From NCBI GenBank assembly GCA_964371405.1, contig CAYJLV010000019.1:1-64000 (forward strand): a stretch of DNA of 64,000 bases, given 5' to 3'. The translations under genes were made by a program, and so were the position numbers. Under the pieces are notes generated by a model. It worked only from the letters and a program-made list of their open reading frames with translations. It was not told where the DNA came from and did not search any database. Of this stretch, positions 35,816 through 43,813 are shown piece by piece (within the stretch, counting starts at the first letter, position 1; each line of letters starts with the position of its first letter). The stretch comes from JAMHWF01 sp964371405. Its GTDB lineage: Bacteria; Pseudomonadota; Gammaproteobacteria; Burkholderiales; Burkholderiaceae_C.

Positions 35816-36696
35816 GCCCGACGCCGCCGTGGCTGCTCGCCTTCGACGACGAGCGTCGGCTCGCCGAGGCGCTGGCGCGCGAACTCGGCTGGCCGCTGCA
35901 CGCCATCGAGCGGCACCGCTTTCCCGACGGCGAGACCAAGCTGACGCTGCCGCCCGCGCTGCCCGAGCGCGTTGTCGTGCTGCGCGGGCTGCACCAGCCC
36001 AACGCCAAGCTGGCCGAGCTGCTGCTTGCCGCGCCGGCGGCGCGCGAACTCGGCGCGCGCGAGCTGACGCTGGTCGCGCCCTACCTCGCCTACATGCGCC
36101 AGGACATCGCCTTCCATCCCGGCGAGGCGGTCAGCCAGCGCCACCTCGGCGCGCTGCTGGCGCAGACCTTCGATGCCGTCGTCACCGTCGATCCGCACCT
36201 GCACCGCGCGCACTCGCTGGGCGAGGTGCTGCCCGGCCGACGCGGCGTCGTCGTCTCGGCCGCACCGCTGCTCGGCGCCTGGATCGCGCGGCACGTTGCG
36301 CGGCCGCTGCTCGTCGGCCCCGACGACGAATCCGCGCAATGGGTCGAGCAGGCGGCGCGCGACGCCGGGCTGGACTGGGCGCTGGCGCGCAAGCAGCGCC
36401 ACGGTGATCGCGATGTGTCGGTCGCGCTGCCCGACGTGAACTACGCAGGCCGCGCCGCCGTGCTGATCGACGATGTCGCCAGCACCGGCCGCACACTGGC
36501 GGTGGCTGCCTTGCAGCTGCTCGAACGCGGTGCGGCGTCGGTCGACGTGGCCGTGACGCATGCACTGTTCGTAGGCGATGCCCTCGAGCAGTTGCGTGCG
36601 GCCGGCGTGCGACACGTCTGGAGCACCGACAGCGTGCCGCACGAGACGAACGTCGTCTCGGTCGCGCCGCGGCTCGCCGCGGCGCTGCGTTCGTGA
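35809..36696 (+). CDS. Ribose-phosphate pyrophosphokinase-like protein
   Basis: 295 aa, overlapping the previous gene by 7 bases. Two phosphoribosyltransferase-type domains: FPDGETKLTLP, APYLAYMRQDIAFHPGEAVS (ATP loop), VTVDPHLHRAHSLGEV (metal His region), a short flexible loop around ARKQRHGDRDVSV, and the PRPP loop VLIDDVASTGRTLAV. It is shorter than the main bacterial Prs (about 315 aa) and lacks some allosteric-site sequence, resembling archaeal-like variants. It probably makes PRPP from ribose 5-phosphate, or uses a related ribose phosphate. Pairing with the phosphorylase is the main clue. A housekeeping prs is expected elsewhere. Confidence 0.85.
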   Translation: MVSPTPPWLLAFDDERRLAEALARELGWPLHAIERHRFPDGETKLTLPPALPERVVVLRGLHQPNAKLAELLLAAPAARELGARELTLVAPYLAYMRQDIAFHPGEAVSQRHLGALLAQTFDAVVTVDPHLHRAHSLGEVLPGRRGVVVSAAPLLGAWIARHVARPLLVGPDDESAQWVEQAARDAGLDWALARKQRHGDRDVSVALPDVNYAGRAAVLIDDVASTGRTLAVAALQLLERGAASVDVAVTHALFVGDALEQLRAAGVRHVWSTDSVPHETNVVSVAPRLAAALRS

Positions 36697-36703
36697 TCGG
36701 CGC

Positions 36704-37447
36704 TCAGCCCTTGCCTTGGGCGGCAACGGCCGCTGCGGCCTTTGCCGCCGCCTCGGGGTCGCCCAGGTAATAGCTTCGAATCGGGCGCAGCTGCGCATCG
36801 AGCTCGTAGACCAGCGGGATGCCGTTCGGGATGTTGACGCCGACGATGTCGTCGTCGCCGATGCCGTCGAGATACTTCACCAGTGCGCGGATGCTGTTGC
36901 CGTGCGCCGCGACGACGACGCGCTTGCCTTGCCGGATCGCCGGCGCGAGCGCTCCGTTCCAGCACGGCAGCACGCGTGCCACCGTGTCCTTCAGACACTC
37001 GGTCAACGGCACTTCGCCGGGCGCCAGCTTCGCGTAGCGCCGATCGCTGCGCTCGCAGCGCGGATCGCTCGGCTCGAGCGCGGGCGGCGGCACGTCGTAG
37101 CTGCGGCGCCAGACGAGCACCTGCTCATCACCGAACTTCTTCGCCGTCTCGGCCTTGTTGAGGCCCTGCAGCGCGCCGTAGTGGCGCTCGTTGAGCCGCC
37201 AGTCGTTGACGACGGGCAGCCAGGTGCGGTCCATCTCGTCGAGGCAGTGCCACAGCGTCCAGATCGCGCGCTTGAGCACCGAGGTCCAGGCGATGTCGAA
37301 GTCATAGCCGGCATCGTTGAGCAGCTTGCCGGCCTGGCGCGCCTGCGCGACGCCGGTCTCCGTCAGGTCGACATCGGTCCAGCCGGTGAAGCGGTTCTCG
37401 AGATTCCAGGTCGATTCGCCGTGGCGGATCAGCACGAGCTTGTACAT
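36704..37447 (-). CDS. gpmA: 2,3-bisphosphoglycerate-dependent phosphoglycerate mutase
   Basis: 247 aa. Interconverts 3- and 2-phosphoglycerate in glycolysis. The phosphohistidine motif is LIRHGESTWNLENRFTGWTDVDL. Other blocks are LNERHYGALQGLNKAETAKKFG and the second His in VAAHGNSIRALVKYL. Length matches the dPGM family, and an Ala-rich tail ends in AAQGKG. The stop lies 8 bases from the converging PRPP-synthetase-like gene. Its start diverges from the rhodanese gene across an 18-base palindrome carrying a -10 box for each side. Confidence 0.97.
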   Translation of the reverse strand: MYKLVLIRHGESTWNLENRFTGWTDVDLTETGVAQARQAGKLLNDAGYDFDIAWTSVLKRAIWTLWHCLDEMDRTWLPVVNDWRLNERHYGALQGLNKAETAKKFGDEQVLVWRRSYDVPPPALEPSDPRCERSDRRYAKLAPGEVPLTECLKDTVARVLPCWNGALAPAIRQGKRVVVAAHGNSIRALVKYLDGIGDDDIVGVNIPNGIPLVYELDAQLRPIRSYYLGDPEAAAKAAAAVAAQGKG

Positions 37448-37470
37448 GGGTCGCAGGCAGGGGATGAGTG

Positions 37471-37488
37471 GCGAATTCTATAATTCGC
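37471..37488. promoter_or_regulatory. Palindromic divergent promoter between gpmA and rhodanese gene
   Basis: GCGAATT-CTAT-AATTCGC is a perfect 7-base inverted repeat. It contains TATAAT (37479-37484) reading toward the rhodanese gene and TATAGA on the minus strand reading toward gpmA. The -35 sequences are not clear. The plus-strand box is followed by TCGCGCCC, a discriminator shared with other promoters here. Confidence 0.5.
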
Positions 37489-37505
37489 GCCCGCCCCATC
37501 CGTCT

Positions 37506-37928
37506 GTGCAAACCGTGCTGAACTTTCTTGTCGAGAACTGGGTCCTCATCGCCGTCGCCTTCGTCTCGGGCGGCCTGCTGGTGTGGCCGATGGTGATGCG
37601 CGGCGGCCGCGCCGGTTCGGTGTCGGCATCGGAGGCGGTGCAACTCATCAACCGCGAGAAGGCCGTGCTGATCGACGTGAGCGAGCCCGCCGAGTTCGCG
37701 GGCGGGCATGTCGCCGGTTCGCGCAACGTGCCGCTCGGCTCGCTCGGGCAGGCCAAGAACCTGCCGACCAACAAGGCCCTGCCGATCGTGGTGGTCTGCC
37801 CGTCGGGCACGCGCGCCCAGCGCGCCGCGGCTATGCTGCGCAAGCTCGGTCACGAGAAGGCGGTCACGCTCGGCGGCGGGCTCGCGAGTTGGCGCCAGGC
37901 CAACCTGCCGGTCGAGAAGTCGGCCTGA
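37506..37928 (+). CDS. Membrane-anchored rhodanese-like sulfurtransferase
   Basis: 140 aa from GTG at 37506; a GTG three codons later is also possible. An N-terminal anchor (NWVLIAVAFVSGGLLVWPMV) precedes a single rhodanese domain: VLIDVSEPAEFAGGHVAGSRNVPL, and the active loop VVCPSGTRAQRAAAML with the catalytic Cys. Such GlpE/YibN-like proteins pass sulfane sulfur. In proteobacteria this gene commonly heads rhodanese-grx-secB-gpsA, as here, so a role alongside glutaredoxin in thiol or sulfur handling is plausible. Confidence 0.93.
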   Translation: MQTVLNFLVENWVLIAVAFVSGGLLVWPMVMRGGRAGSVSASEAVQLINREKAVLIDVSEPAEFAGGHVAGSRNVPLGSLGQAKNLPTNKALPIVVVCPSGTRAQRAAAMLRKLGHEKAVTLGGGLASWRQANLPVEKSA

Positions 37929-38017
37929 ACGCTTCGCGCGCCGCGCCGTCGTCGGCCCGGCCGCCGATGCTTTGTGTCACTCGCGACCTTGGAACGACCC
38001 TTGCACACCCGGACTGC

Positions 38018-38287
38018 ATGAAGACCCACGCCCCCGTGAAGATGTACACCACGCAGGTGTGTCCGTTCTGTCATCGCGCCAAGGCGCTGCTGCAGCAGCG
38101 CGGCGTCGTCGCCATCGAGGAGATCCGCGTCGACCTGCATCCGCACGAGCGCCAGGCGATGATGCAGCGCACCGGCCGGCGCACAGTGCCGCAGATCTTC
38201 ATCGGCGAAACCCACGTCGGCGGCTGCGACGACCTGATGGCGCTCGACCACCGCGGTGGCCTCGTGCCGCTGCTGCAGGGCGCCTGA
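38018..38287 (+). CDS. grxC: Glutaredoxin 3
   Basis: 89 aa from ATG at 38018 (a later ATG at 38042 would also keep the fold). Dithiol active site CPFC in MYTTQVCPFCHRAKALLQQR. The cis-Pro loop RRTVPQIFIGETHVGGCDDL binds glutathione. Length and motifs are those of GrxC. It lies 89 bases after the rhodanese gene and 25 bases before the hairpin upstream of secB. Confidence 0.96.
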   Translation: MKTHAPVKMYTTQVCPFCHRAKALLQQRGVVAIEEIRVDLHPHERQAMMQRTGRRTVPQIFIGETHVGGCDDLMALDHRGGLVPLLQGA

Positions 38288-38298
38288 AGCGCTGCGCG

Positions 38299-38347
38299 AT
38301 AATCCGCGCTGCAGCCCGCACCGATGTCGGTTGCGGGCTTTTTCTTT
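38299..38347 (+). terminator. -10-like box and intrinsic hairpin between grxC and secB
   Basis: A perfect 8-bp stem, AGCCCGCA (38313-38320) with TGCGGGCT (38332-38339), then TTTTTCTTT: a good rho-independent terminator for grxC. Just upstream is GATAATCCGCGC (38299 on), a -10-like box with the same GC-rich discriminator seen at other promoters. secB begins 22 bases after the T run, so the hairpin may also act as a leader or attenuator for secB. Confidence 0.75.
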
Positions 38348-38368
38348 CCCACTGCGAGACCTATCACC

Positions 38369-38851
38369 ATGGCCACCCCAGACACCGCGGGCGACGAGAC
38401 GCCTGTGTTCCAGATCCAGCGCATCTACCTGAAGGACCTGTCGCTCGAGCAGCCGAACTCGCCGCAGATCCTGCTCGAGCAGCAGCAGCCGCAGGTCGAC
38501 GTCAACCTCGCGCTGGCCGCCGAGCCGGTGGCCGACGGCATCTACGAAGTGGTCGTCACCGCCACCGTGACGACCAAGGTCGGCGACAAGACGCTGTTCC
38601 TGGTCGAAGCCAAGCAGGCCGGCATCTTCGAGTTGCGCAACATCCCGGGCGACCAGCTGCAGCCGATCATCGGCATCGCCTGCCCGCAGATCGTCTATCC
38701 CTATCTGCGCGCGATCGTGTCGGACGTCTGCACGCGCGCGGGCTTCCCGCCGGTGCTGCTGTCGGAAGTCAACTTCCAGGCGATGTACGAAGCGCAGCAC
38801 GCGCAGCAGCAGACGGGCGGCAACGGCTCGGGCCTCGTCACGCAAGCCTGA
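38369..38851 (+). CDS. secB: Protein-export chaperone SecB
   Basis: 160 aa from ATG at 38369. A tetrameric cytosolic chaperone that keeps preproteins unfolded and hands them to SecA. Conserved blocks are FQIQRIYLKDLSLEQPNSPQ, YEVVVTATVTTKVGDKTLFL, VEAKQAGIFELRNIP, and CPQIVYPYLRAIVSDVCTRAGFPP. The tail QQQTGGNGSG is the flexible SecA-binding end. It lies 7 bases before gpsA. Confidence 0.98.
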   Translation: MATPDTAGDETPVFQIQRIYLKDLSLEQPNSPQILLEQQQPQVDVNLALAAEPVADGIYEVVVTATVTTKVGDKTLFLVEAKQAGIFELRNIPGDQLQPIIGIACPQIVYPYLRAIVSDVCTRAGFPPVLLSEVNFQAMYEAQHAQQQTGGNGSGLVTQA

Positions 38852-38858
38852 CCTGGCG

Positions 38859-39848
38859 ATGAATCTCAGCGTGCTCGGCGCCGGTGCGTGGGGCACAGCG
38901 CTCGCGTGCAGCGTCGCCGAGCGGCACCCCGCGCTGCTGTGGGCGCGCGACGCGACACAGGCCGACGCGCTGCGGCGCACACGGCGCAACGAACGCTACC
39001 TGCCCGGCATCGAGGTGCCGTCGGCGCTGCAGATCACGGCCGATTTCGACGCCGCCGTGCGCCACGGCGCCGGCGGCCTGATGCTGATCGCGACGCCGAT
39101 GGCGGCGCTGCGCGAGATGCTGGCTCGGTTGCCGGCCGACCCCGACCTCGGCGTGCTGTGGCTGTGCAAGGGCTTCGAGCAGGGCAGCGGACGGCTCGGC
39201 CACGAGATCGCAGCCGCCGTGCGGCCCGCCGCGGCACGCGTCGGGGTGCTGTCGGGGCCGAGCTTCGCGCTCGAAGTGGCGCGCCGCCAGCCGACGGCGC
39301 TGGTTGCTGCGAGCGCCGTCGCGTCGCTGTGCGATACCGCGGTCGACGCTCTGCATGGTGACGCGCTGCGCATCTACACGTCGAGCGACCCGGTCGGCGT
39401 CGAAGTCGGCGGCGCGGTGAAGAACGTGCTCGCCATCGCCACCGGCATCGCCGACGGCATGGCGCTCGGCATGAATGCGCGCGCCGCGCTCGTCACGCGC
39501 GGCCTGGCCGAGATGACGCGGCTGGGCGTCGCGCTCGGTGCGCGCGCCGAGACCTTCATGGGGCTGTCGGGGCTCGGCGACCTGGTGCTCACCACCACCG
39601 GCGACCTGTCGCGCAACCGCCAGGTCGGCCTGCACCTCGCGCAGGGGCTGCCGTTGGCGCAGGTGCTGGCCGAACTGGGCCACGTCGCCGAGGGCGTCTA
39701 CAGTGCCGCGACGGCGCTGCAGCGCGCGCGCGAGCTCGGCGTCGAGATGCCGATCACCGACGCGGTCGTTCATGTGCTCGACGGTCGCGCGACGCCGGCG
39801 CAGGCGCTGGAACGACTGATGGGCCGCGACGCGCGCCCCGAGCACTGA
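38859..39848 (+). CDS. gpsA: Glycerol-3-phosphate dehydrogenase (NAD(P)+) GpsA
   Basis: 329 aa. It reduces dihydroxyacetone phosphate to sn-glycerol 3-phosphate for phospholipid synthesis; PlsC earlier in the window acts later in that pathway. NAD-binding MNLSVLGAGAWGTALACSVAE, GVLSGPSFALEVAR, the catalytic Lys in GGAVKNVLAIATGIADGM, and FMGLSGLGDLVLTTTGDLSRNR. It ends 21 bases before the solute-binding protein gene. Family length normal. Confidence 0.98.
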   Translation: MNLSVLGAGAWGTALACSVAERHPALLWARDATQADALRRTRRNERYLPGIEVPSALQITADFDAAVRHGAGGLMLIATPMAALREMLARLPADPDLGVLWLCKGFEQGSGRLGHEIAAAVRPAAARVGVLSGPSFALEVARRQPTALVAASAVASLCDTAVDALHGDALRIYTSSDPVGVEVGGAVKNVLAIATGIADGMALGMNARAALVTRGLAEMTRLGVALGARAETFMGLSGLGDLVLTTTGDLSRNRQVGLHLAQGLPLAQVLAELGHVAEGVYSAATALQRARELGVEMPITDAVVHVLDGRATPAQALERLMGRDARPEH

Positions 39849-39869
39849 ACAAGCCAAGGAGAACGATCG

Positions 39870-40835
39870 ATGCAACGCCGCCAGTTCGTCGTCGCGACGG
39901 CCGCCGCCGCGTCGCTGCCCTCGTGGGCGCAGCCGGCGTGGCCCGCGCGGCCGATCAAGCTCGTCGTGCCGTTCCCGGCCGGCAGCTCGCCCGACCTGAT
40001 CGCACGCCTGGTCGCCGAGCCGCTCGGCCCCGCGCTCGGCACGACGATCGTGATCGAGAATCGCCCGGGCGCGGGCGGCAACATCGGCACTGGCATGGTC
40101 GCCAAGGCCGAGCCCGACGGCTACACGCTGCTGTTCACGATCCAGGGGCCGCTCGTCACGGCGCCGCTGCTCGCGAAGAACCTCGGCTACGACCCGCTGC
40201 GCGAGCTCGCGCCGGTGTCGCTCGTCGCGACTTCGCCCAACGTGCTCGTCGTCGATCCGAAGCTCGGCGCGGCGACGCTCGCCGATTTCGTGCGCATCGC
40301 CCGGAAGCTCCGCGGCCAGCTCAACTACGGCAGCGTCGGCAACGGCAGTGCGTCGCACCTCGCGATGGAGCTGTTCAAGACGCGCGCCGGCGTCGAGCTC
40401 GTGCACGTGCCGTACCAGGGCTTCCCGCAAGTGGTCAACGCCATCCTCGGCGGGCAGGTGCAAGCGGCGTTCATGGTGCCGGGCATCGCGATGGGCCAGG
40501 TGCGTGCCGGCAAACTGCGCGCGCTCGGCGTCACGACGCTGGGGCGCTCGGCCACGCTGCCCGAGCTGCCGACGCTGGTCGAGCAGGGCTATCGCGATTT
40601 CGAGGCGATCTCCTGGCAGGCCGTGCTCGCGCCGGCAAAGACGCCGCGTCCCGTCGTCGAGCGTGTCGCGCGCGAGATCGTGCGCATCGTCAAGAGCGAC
40701 GAGGTGCGCACCAGGATGCTCGCCCAGTACTTCAGCGCCGCCGGCACCGCGCCCGACGGTCTCGCCGGGCTGATGCGCAGCGAGCGCGAGCGCTGGTCGA
40801 AGGTGATCCGGGCCGCGGGCGTGCAGCCCGAGTGA
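39870..40835 (+). CDS. Bug-type (TTT) extracytoplasmic solute-binding protein
   Basis: 321 aa with AAGGAG 9 bases before ATG. A Tat/Sec-like signal peptide (MQRRQFVVATAAAASLPSWA) gives a mature protein starting near Gln21. Bug family hallmarks: WPARPIKLVVPFPAGSSPD, IENRPGAGGNIGTGMVAKAEPDGYTLL, LNYGSVGNGSASHLAMELF and VPYQGFPQVVNAILGGQVQ. These bind carboxylates or amides for TctAB transporters. No tctA or tctB is nearby: an orphan binding protein, as is common in Burkholderiales, where the family is greatly expanded. The ligand cannot be told. Confidence 0.93.
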   Translation: MQRRQFVVATAAAASLPSWAQPAWPARPIKLVVPFPAGSSPDLIARLVAEPLGPALGTTIVIENRPGAGGNIGTGMVAKAEPDGYTLLFTIQGPLVTAPLLAKNLGYDPLRELAPVSLVATSPNVLVVDPKLGAATLADFVRIARKLRGQLNYGSVGNGSASHLAMELFKTRAGVELVHVPYQGFPQVVNAILGGQVQAAFMVPGIAMGQVRAGKLRALGVTTLGRSATLPELPTLVEQGYRDFEAISWQAVLAPAKTPRPVVERVAREIVRIVKSDEVRTRMLAQYFSAAGTAPDGLAGLMRSERERWSKVIRAAGVQPE

Positions 40836-40847
40836 CGCGCAGCACGG

Positions 40848-41114
40848 TCAGAACGTCGGCGGGTGGTTGTCGGGTTCGGGCAGCGGCTCGTCAGGCGTGA
40901 TGGCTGGCGACTCGTCGGGTGCCGGCATCGCCGCGTAGGGCGTGACATCGGAGTCGGACGCGAACGCCGGTGTCGTCGGGTCGAGTGCATCGGCGCGCTG
41001 CTCGAAGACGAGGACGCTGCCGACGGCGGCGGCGACCAGCGCCAGGGCGACGAAGACCCAGCGCAGCAGAGTGCGCGCGTCGAAGTCGGCGTGAGGGGTG
41101 TGGGTGTGCGACAT
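40848..41114 (-). CDS. Small single-span membrane protein, unknown
   Basis: 88 aa. A His-rich N-terminus (MSHTHTPHADFDARTLLRW) is followed by one transmembrane helix (VFVALALVAAAVGSVLVF) and a Pro/Asp/Glu-rich tail (PDESPAITPDEPLPEPDNHP), probably periplasmic and disordered. An AGAGGTCATC ribosome site precedes ATG. It is downstream of the histidine kinase gene (112 bases) and converges on the Bug gene with 12 bases between stops. No family recognised; the His-rich start and acidic tail could bind metal, without proof. Confidence 0.6.
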   Translation of the reverse strand: MSHTHTPHADFDARTLLRWVFVALALVAAAVGSVLVFEQRADALDPTTPAFASDSDVTPYAAMPAPDESPAITPDEPLPEPDNHPPTF

Positions 41115-41225
41115 GATGACCTCTGCTTCGAGACCGGCGGATCGGCGATCCGCTTCACGGTGAGGTCAATCTAGGTTTGCGCGCCGCGCGGCGATATGCC
41201 GCGAAGCCGCCGCGGCCTACCGCGT

Positions 41226-43085
41226 TCACGCGATGCGTGCTGCGGCGACGGGCAGGGTCAGCACGACGCGCGTGCCGGGCGCCGCCGGCTGGGCCTGCAG
41301 GCGCGCGCCGATGCGCTGTGCGCGCTGCGCCATGTTGGCGAGCCCGCGGCCGCTCGGCGACGCTGCAGCCGCCGCGATGCCGCGGCCGTCGTCGCGCACA
41401 TCGAGGACGAAGTCGCCGCCGGCGGTGCGCACCGCGACCTCGACGCGCCCGGCCCTCGCATGCTTGATCACGTTGGTCAGCGCCTCCTGCAGCACGCGCA
41501 GCACCTGCAGCCCGGCGTGCGCCGACAGCGGCCAGCCGTCGTCGGGCGCTTCGATGGTCCACTGCGACGCGATGCCCGCCGCGTCGAGCTGCGGCTGCCA
41601 GCGCCAGCGCAGGTTGGCCAGCGCGACGCCGAAATCCTGGTCGGCCGGCGCGAGCGCATCGATCGCCAGGCGCATGTCGTCGATGCAGCCGCGCAGCAGC
41701 GCCGAGGTCTGACCGGCGTCGAGCGCGCCGCGCTCGGTGCGGTAGAGGGCCGTGACGAGCTGCGAGCCGAGCCCGTCGTGCATGTCCTGCATGATGCGCT
41801 GGCGCTCCTCGGTGGTGGCGCGTTCGCGCTCGAGCTGCGCCAGGCGCGCATAGTTCTCGGCCAGCGCCGCCTCGCGCGCGGCGATGCGCTCCTCCAGCGT
41901 CCGGTTCAGCACCTCGACCTCGAACAGCGTGTCGACGAAGCGGGCGGTCAGCAGGAAGCCCATCACGAGCAGCAGCAGCGTGGCGCCGTGGTGCATCAGC
42001 AGGATGCGGTGCCCGGTCCAGCCCGGCAGCAGCAGCTCGACCACCGGCGCGCGCCAGGCCACGAGGTAGTCGTGCACCCCGGCGGTTACGGCGAGCGCAA
42101 CGGCCGCGAGCAAGGCTGCCGATGCCGCGCTGCGGTCGCGCCACCAGGCGCGGCCGATGAACACGGCGATGCTCATGCCGACCGGGATCATGCCGGCGAT
42201 CCACAGCCGGCCGACCCAGGCCTCGGCTTGCGCTGCGGGCAGCAGCCGCACCAGCGGGCCGATCGCCCAATAGCCGAACAATGCGCGCCCGACCCACGGC
42301 CGGTACGCGCCGGCATAGCGCATCGCGAACAGCGCCAGCACGACGATGAAGCCGCCCGTCGCCGCGTGGTAGAAGGCGCGCGCCGCGGCCCATTCGGCGC
42401 TGGGCAACTGCTCGACGACGAACACCAGCGTGCGCGCGCCCCACAGCGCGAGCGCCAGCGCAAAGAGGCCGTACAGCACTTCGCTCGGCCGGCGCCACCA
42501 GATGAAGGCGACCAGCAGCGACGCGAGCAGGCACGCCAGCCCGATCGCCTGCGGCATGGTGCGCATCCACAGCAGCCGGCGGTCGTGCTGCGGCAGCAGT
42601 GCCGCATGCGGCCCGATCGCCGGCCTCGCGACCAGCAGACCGTTGGGCGGGTCGGCGGCGACGACGCGCACCTGCAGCACATTGGCGCCTGGGCGCAGCC
42701 GGATCTCGGGCAGCGGGATCAGCTGCGGCCGCTGCCAGCGCACGTGGCGCTTCGCGTCGGACTGCGGAACGCTCGCCAGCAGTGCGCCGTTGAGCCAGAA
42801 CGCGCCACCACCGTAGAGATAGGGCCAGTAGACCGCCCATGCCTCGCCGTCGGCCGGGCGCTCGAAGGCGATGCGCAGCCAGACCGCGCGCGCCTTGCCG
42901 TCGTGCGAGGCGTCGGGCAGCCGCACCGGCTGCCAGGCCGCGTCGTCCGGCGGCGGCAGCGCGCGATCGTCGACCAGCAGGTCGGCGTGCGTCGGCTCGT
43001 GGACCGGAGCCGACGCAACGCCGGCTGCGGCGAGCCACAGCGCGACGGCGACGGCGCTACAGCAGGCCCATCTGGCCGGCTTCAT
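41226..43085 (-). CDS. NarX-type sensor histidine kinase with 7TM and beta-sandwich sensor
   Basis: 619 aa. A signal-like N-terminus leads a periplasmic jelly-roll (res about 30-170; WPYLYGGGAFWLNGALLAS recalls sugar-binding sandwiches). About seven membrane helices follow (res 180-385), the DISM-7TM plan. A coiled coil (EERIAAREAALAENYARLAQ) leads to the HisKA_3 dimerisation motif ERQRIMQDMHDGLGSQLV, with phospho-His near residue 436. The ATPase has LQEALTNVIKHARAGRVEV, DDGRGI and GRGLANMAQRAQRIG. The gene starts inside the response regulator gene (29-base overlap), so the two form a coupled pair. The signal is unknown. Confidence 0.92.
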   Translation of the reverse strand: MKPARWACCSAVAVALWLAAAGVASAPVHEPTHADLLVDDRALPPPDDAAWQPVRLPDASHDGKARAVWLRIAFERPADGEAWAVYWPYLYGGGAFWLNGALLASVPQSDAKRHVRWQRPQLIPLPEIRLRPGANVLQVRVVAADPPNGLLVARPAIGPHAALLPQHDRRLLWMRTMPQAIGLACLLASLLVAFIWWRRPSEVLYGLFALALALWGARTLVFVVEQLPSAEWAAARAFYHAATGGFIVVLALFAMRYAGAYRPWVGRALFGYWAIGPLVRLLPAAQAEAWVGRLWIAGMIPVGMSIAVFIGRAWWRDRSAASAALLAAVALAVTAGVHDYLVAWRAPVVELLLPGWTGHRILLMHHGATLLLLVMGFLLTARFVDTLFEVEVLNRTLEERIAAREAALAENYARLAQLERERATTEERQRIMQDMHDGLGSQLVTALYRTERGALDAGQTSALLRGCIDDMRLAIDALAPADQDFGVALANLRWRWQPQLDAAGIASQWTIEAPDDGWPLSAHAGLQVLRVLQEALTNVIKHARAGRVEVAVRTAGGDFVLDVRDDGRGIAAAAASPSGRGLANMAQRAQRIGARLQAQPAAPGTRVVLTLPVAAARIA

Positions 43086-43719
43086 AGACGGCCTCGCCGC
43101 GCGAGTGCACGGCGAGCTTGCGGTAGATCTTCTTGACGTGGCTGACGACGGTGTGCGGCGAGATCTCCAGGTGCGTGCCGATCTCGGCGAAGCTCAGCCC
43201 CTTGGCGACGAAGCGCAGGATGTCGGTCTCGCGCTGCGACAGCGGCAGCGCGCCCGGATCGGGCGGCACCGGAGAAGGCGCCGCCGCCGGCGCCGTGCCG
43301 ACGCGGCAGCGCGCGAGCACGCGTCGCGCGATGCTCGGGCTGATCGGCGAGCCGCCGGCATGCACTTCCTTGATCGCGGCGACGATGCGCTCGACCGAAG
43401 TGTCCTTGAGCAGGTAGCCCGTTGCGCCGGCCTCGATGCTCGCGAGCACGTGCTCGTCGTCGCCGAACACGGTGATGACGAGCATGTCGGCGTCGGGACG
43501 GCGGCGCGTCGTCTCGCGGATCAGCTCGACGCCGGGGATGTCGGGCAGGCCGAGGTCGACCAGCGTCACGTCGGGCGCGGTCGCCTGCAGCATCGCGCGT
43601 GCCGCCTCGCCCGTCGCCACGGCGCCGAGCAGCTGCAGCTCGGCGTCGGACAGCACGGCGTCGGAAAAGCGGCGCAGGAACTCGGGCTCGTCGTCGACGA
43701 CCAGCACGCTGATGCTCAT
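43057..43719 (-). CDS. NarL/FixJ-family response regulator
   Basis: 220 aa from ATG at 43719, with GGAGG 7 bases before; an upstream in-frame ATG lacks homology. Receiver: VLVVDDEPEFLRRF, phospho-Asp in VTLVDLGLPDIPGVEL, Thr in LVITVFGDDEHV, and Lys in GYLLKDTSVERI. A Pro/Ala linker (APAAAPSPVPPDPGALP) joins the LuxR-type DNA-binding domain: LSQRETDILRFVAKGLSFAEIG and ISPHTVVSHVKKIYRKL. It is the cognate partner of the overlapping kinase; target genes are unknown. Confidence 0.95.
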   Translation of the reverse strand: MSISVLVVDDEPEFLRRFSDAVLSDAELQLLGAVATGEAARAMLQATAPDVTLVDLGLPDIPGVELIRETTRRRPDADMLVITVFGDDEHVLASIEAGATGYLLKDTSVERIVAAIKEVHAGGSPISPSIARRVLARCRVGTAPAAAPSPVPPDPGALPLSQRETDILRFVAKGLSFAEIGTHLEISPHTVVSHVKKIYRKLAVHSRGEAVYEAGQMGLL

Positions 43720-43813
43720 GATGCGCCTCCCCCCGCCCAGGGCGGGCGGGTGTGCGGCGTCATTGTGAGCCGGTCGGCCGCGGCGCGCCATGCCGCGTTC
43801 GCGTCACAGCGTG

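Noticed and set aside
43720..43813. GC-rich inverted repeat (CCCGCCC/GGGCGGG) as a terminator
   Set aside because: No T run follows on either strand.
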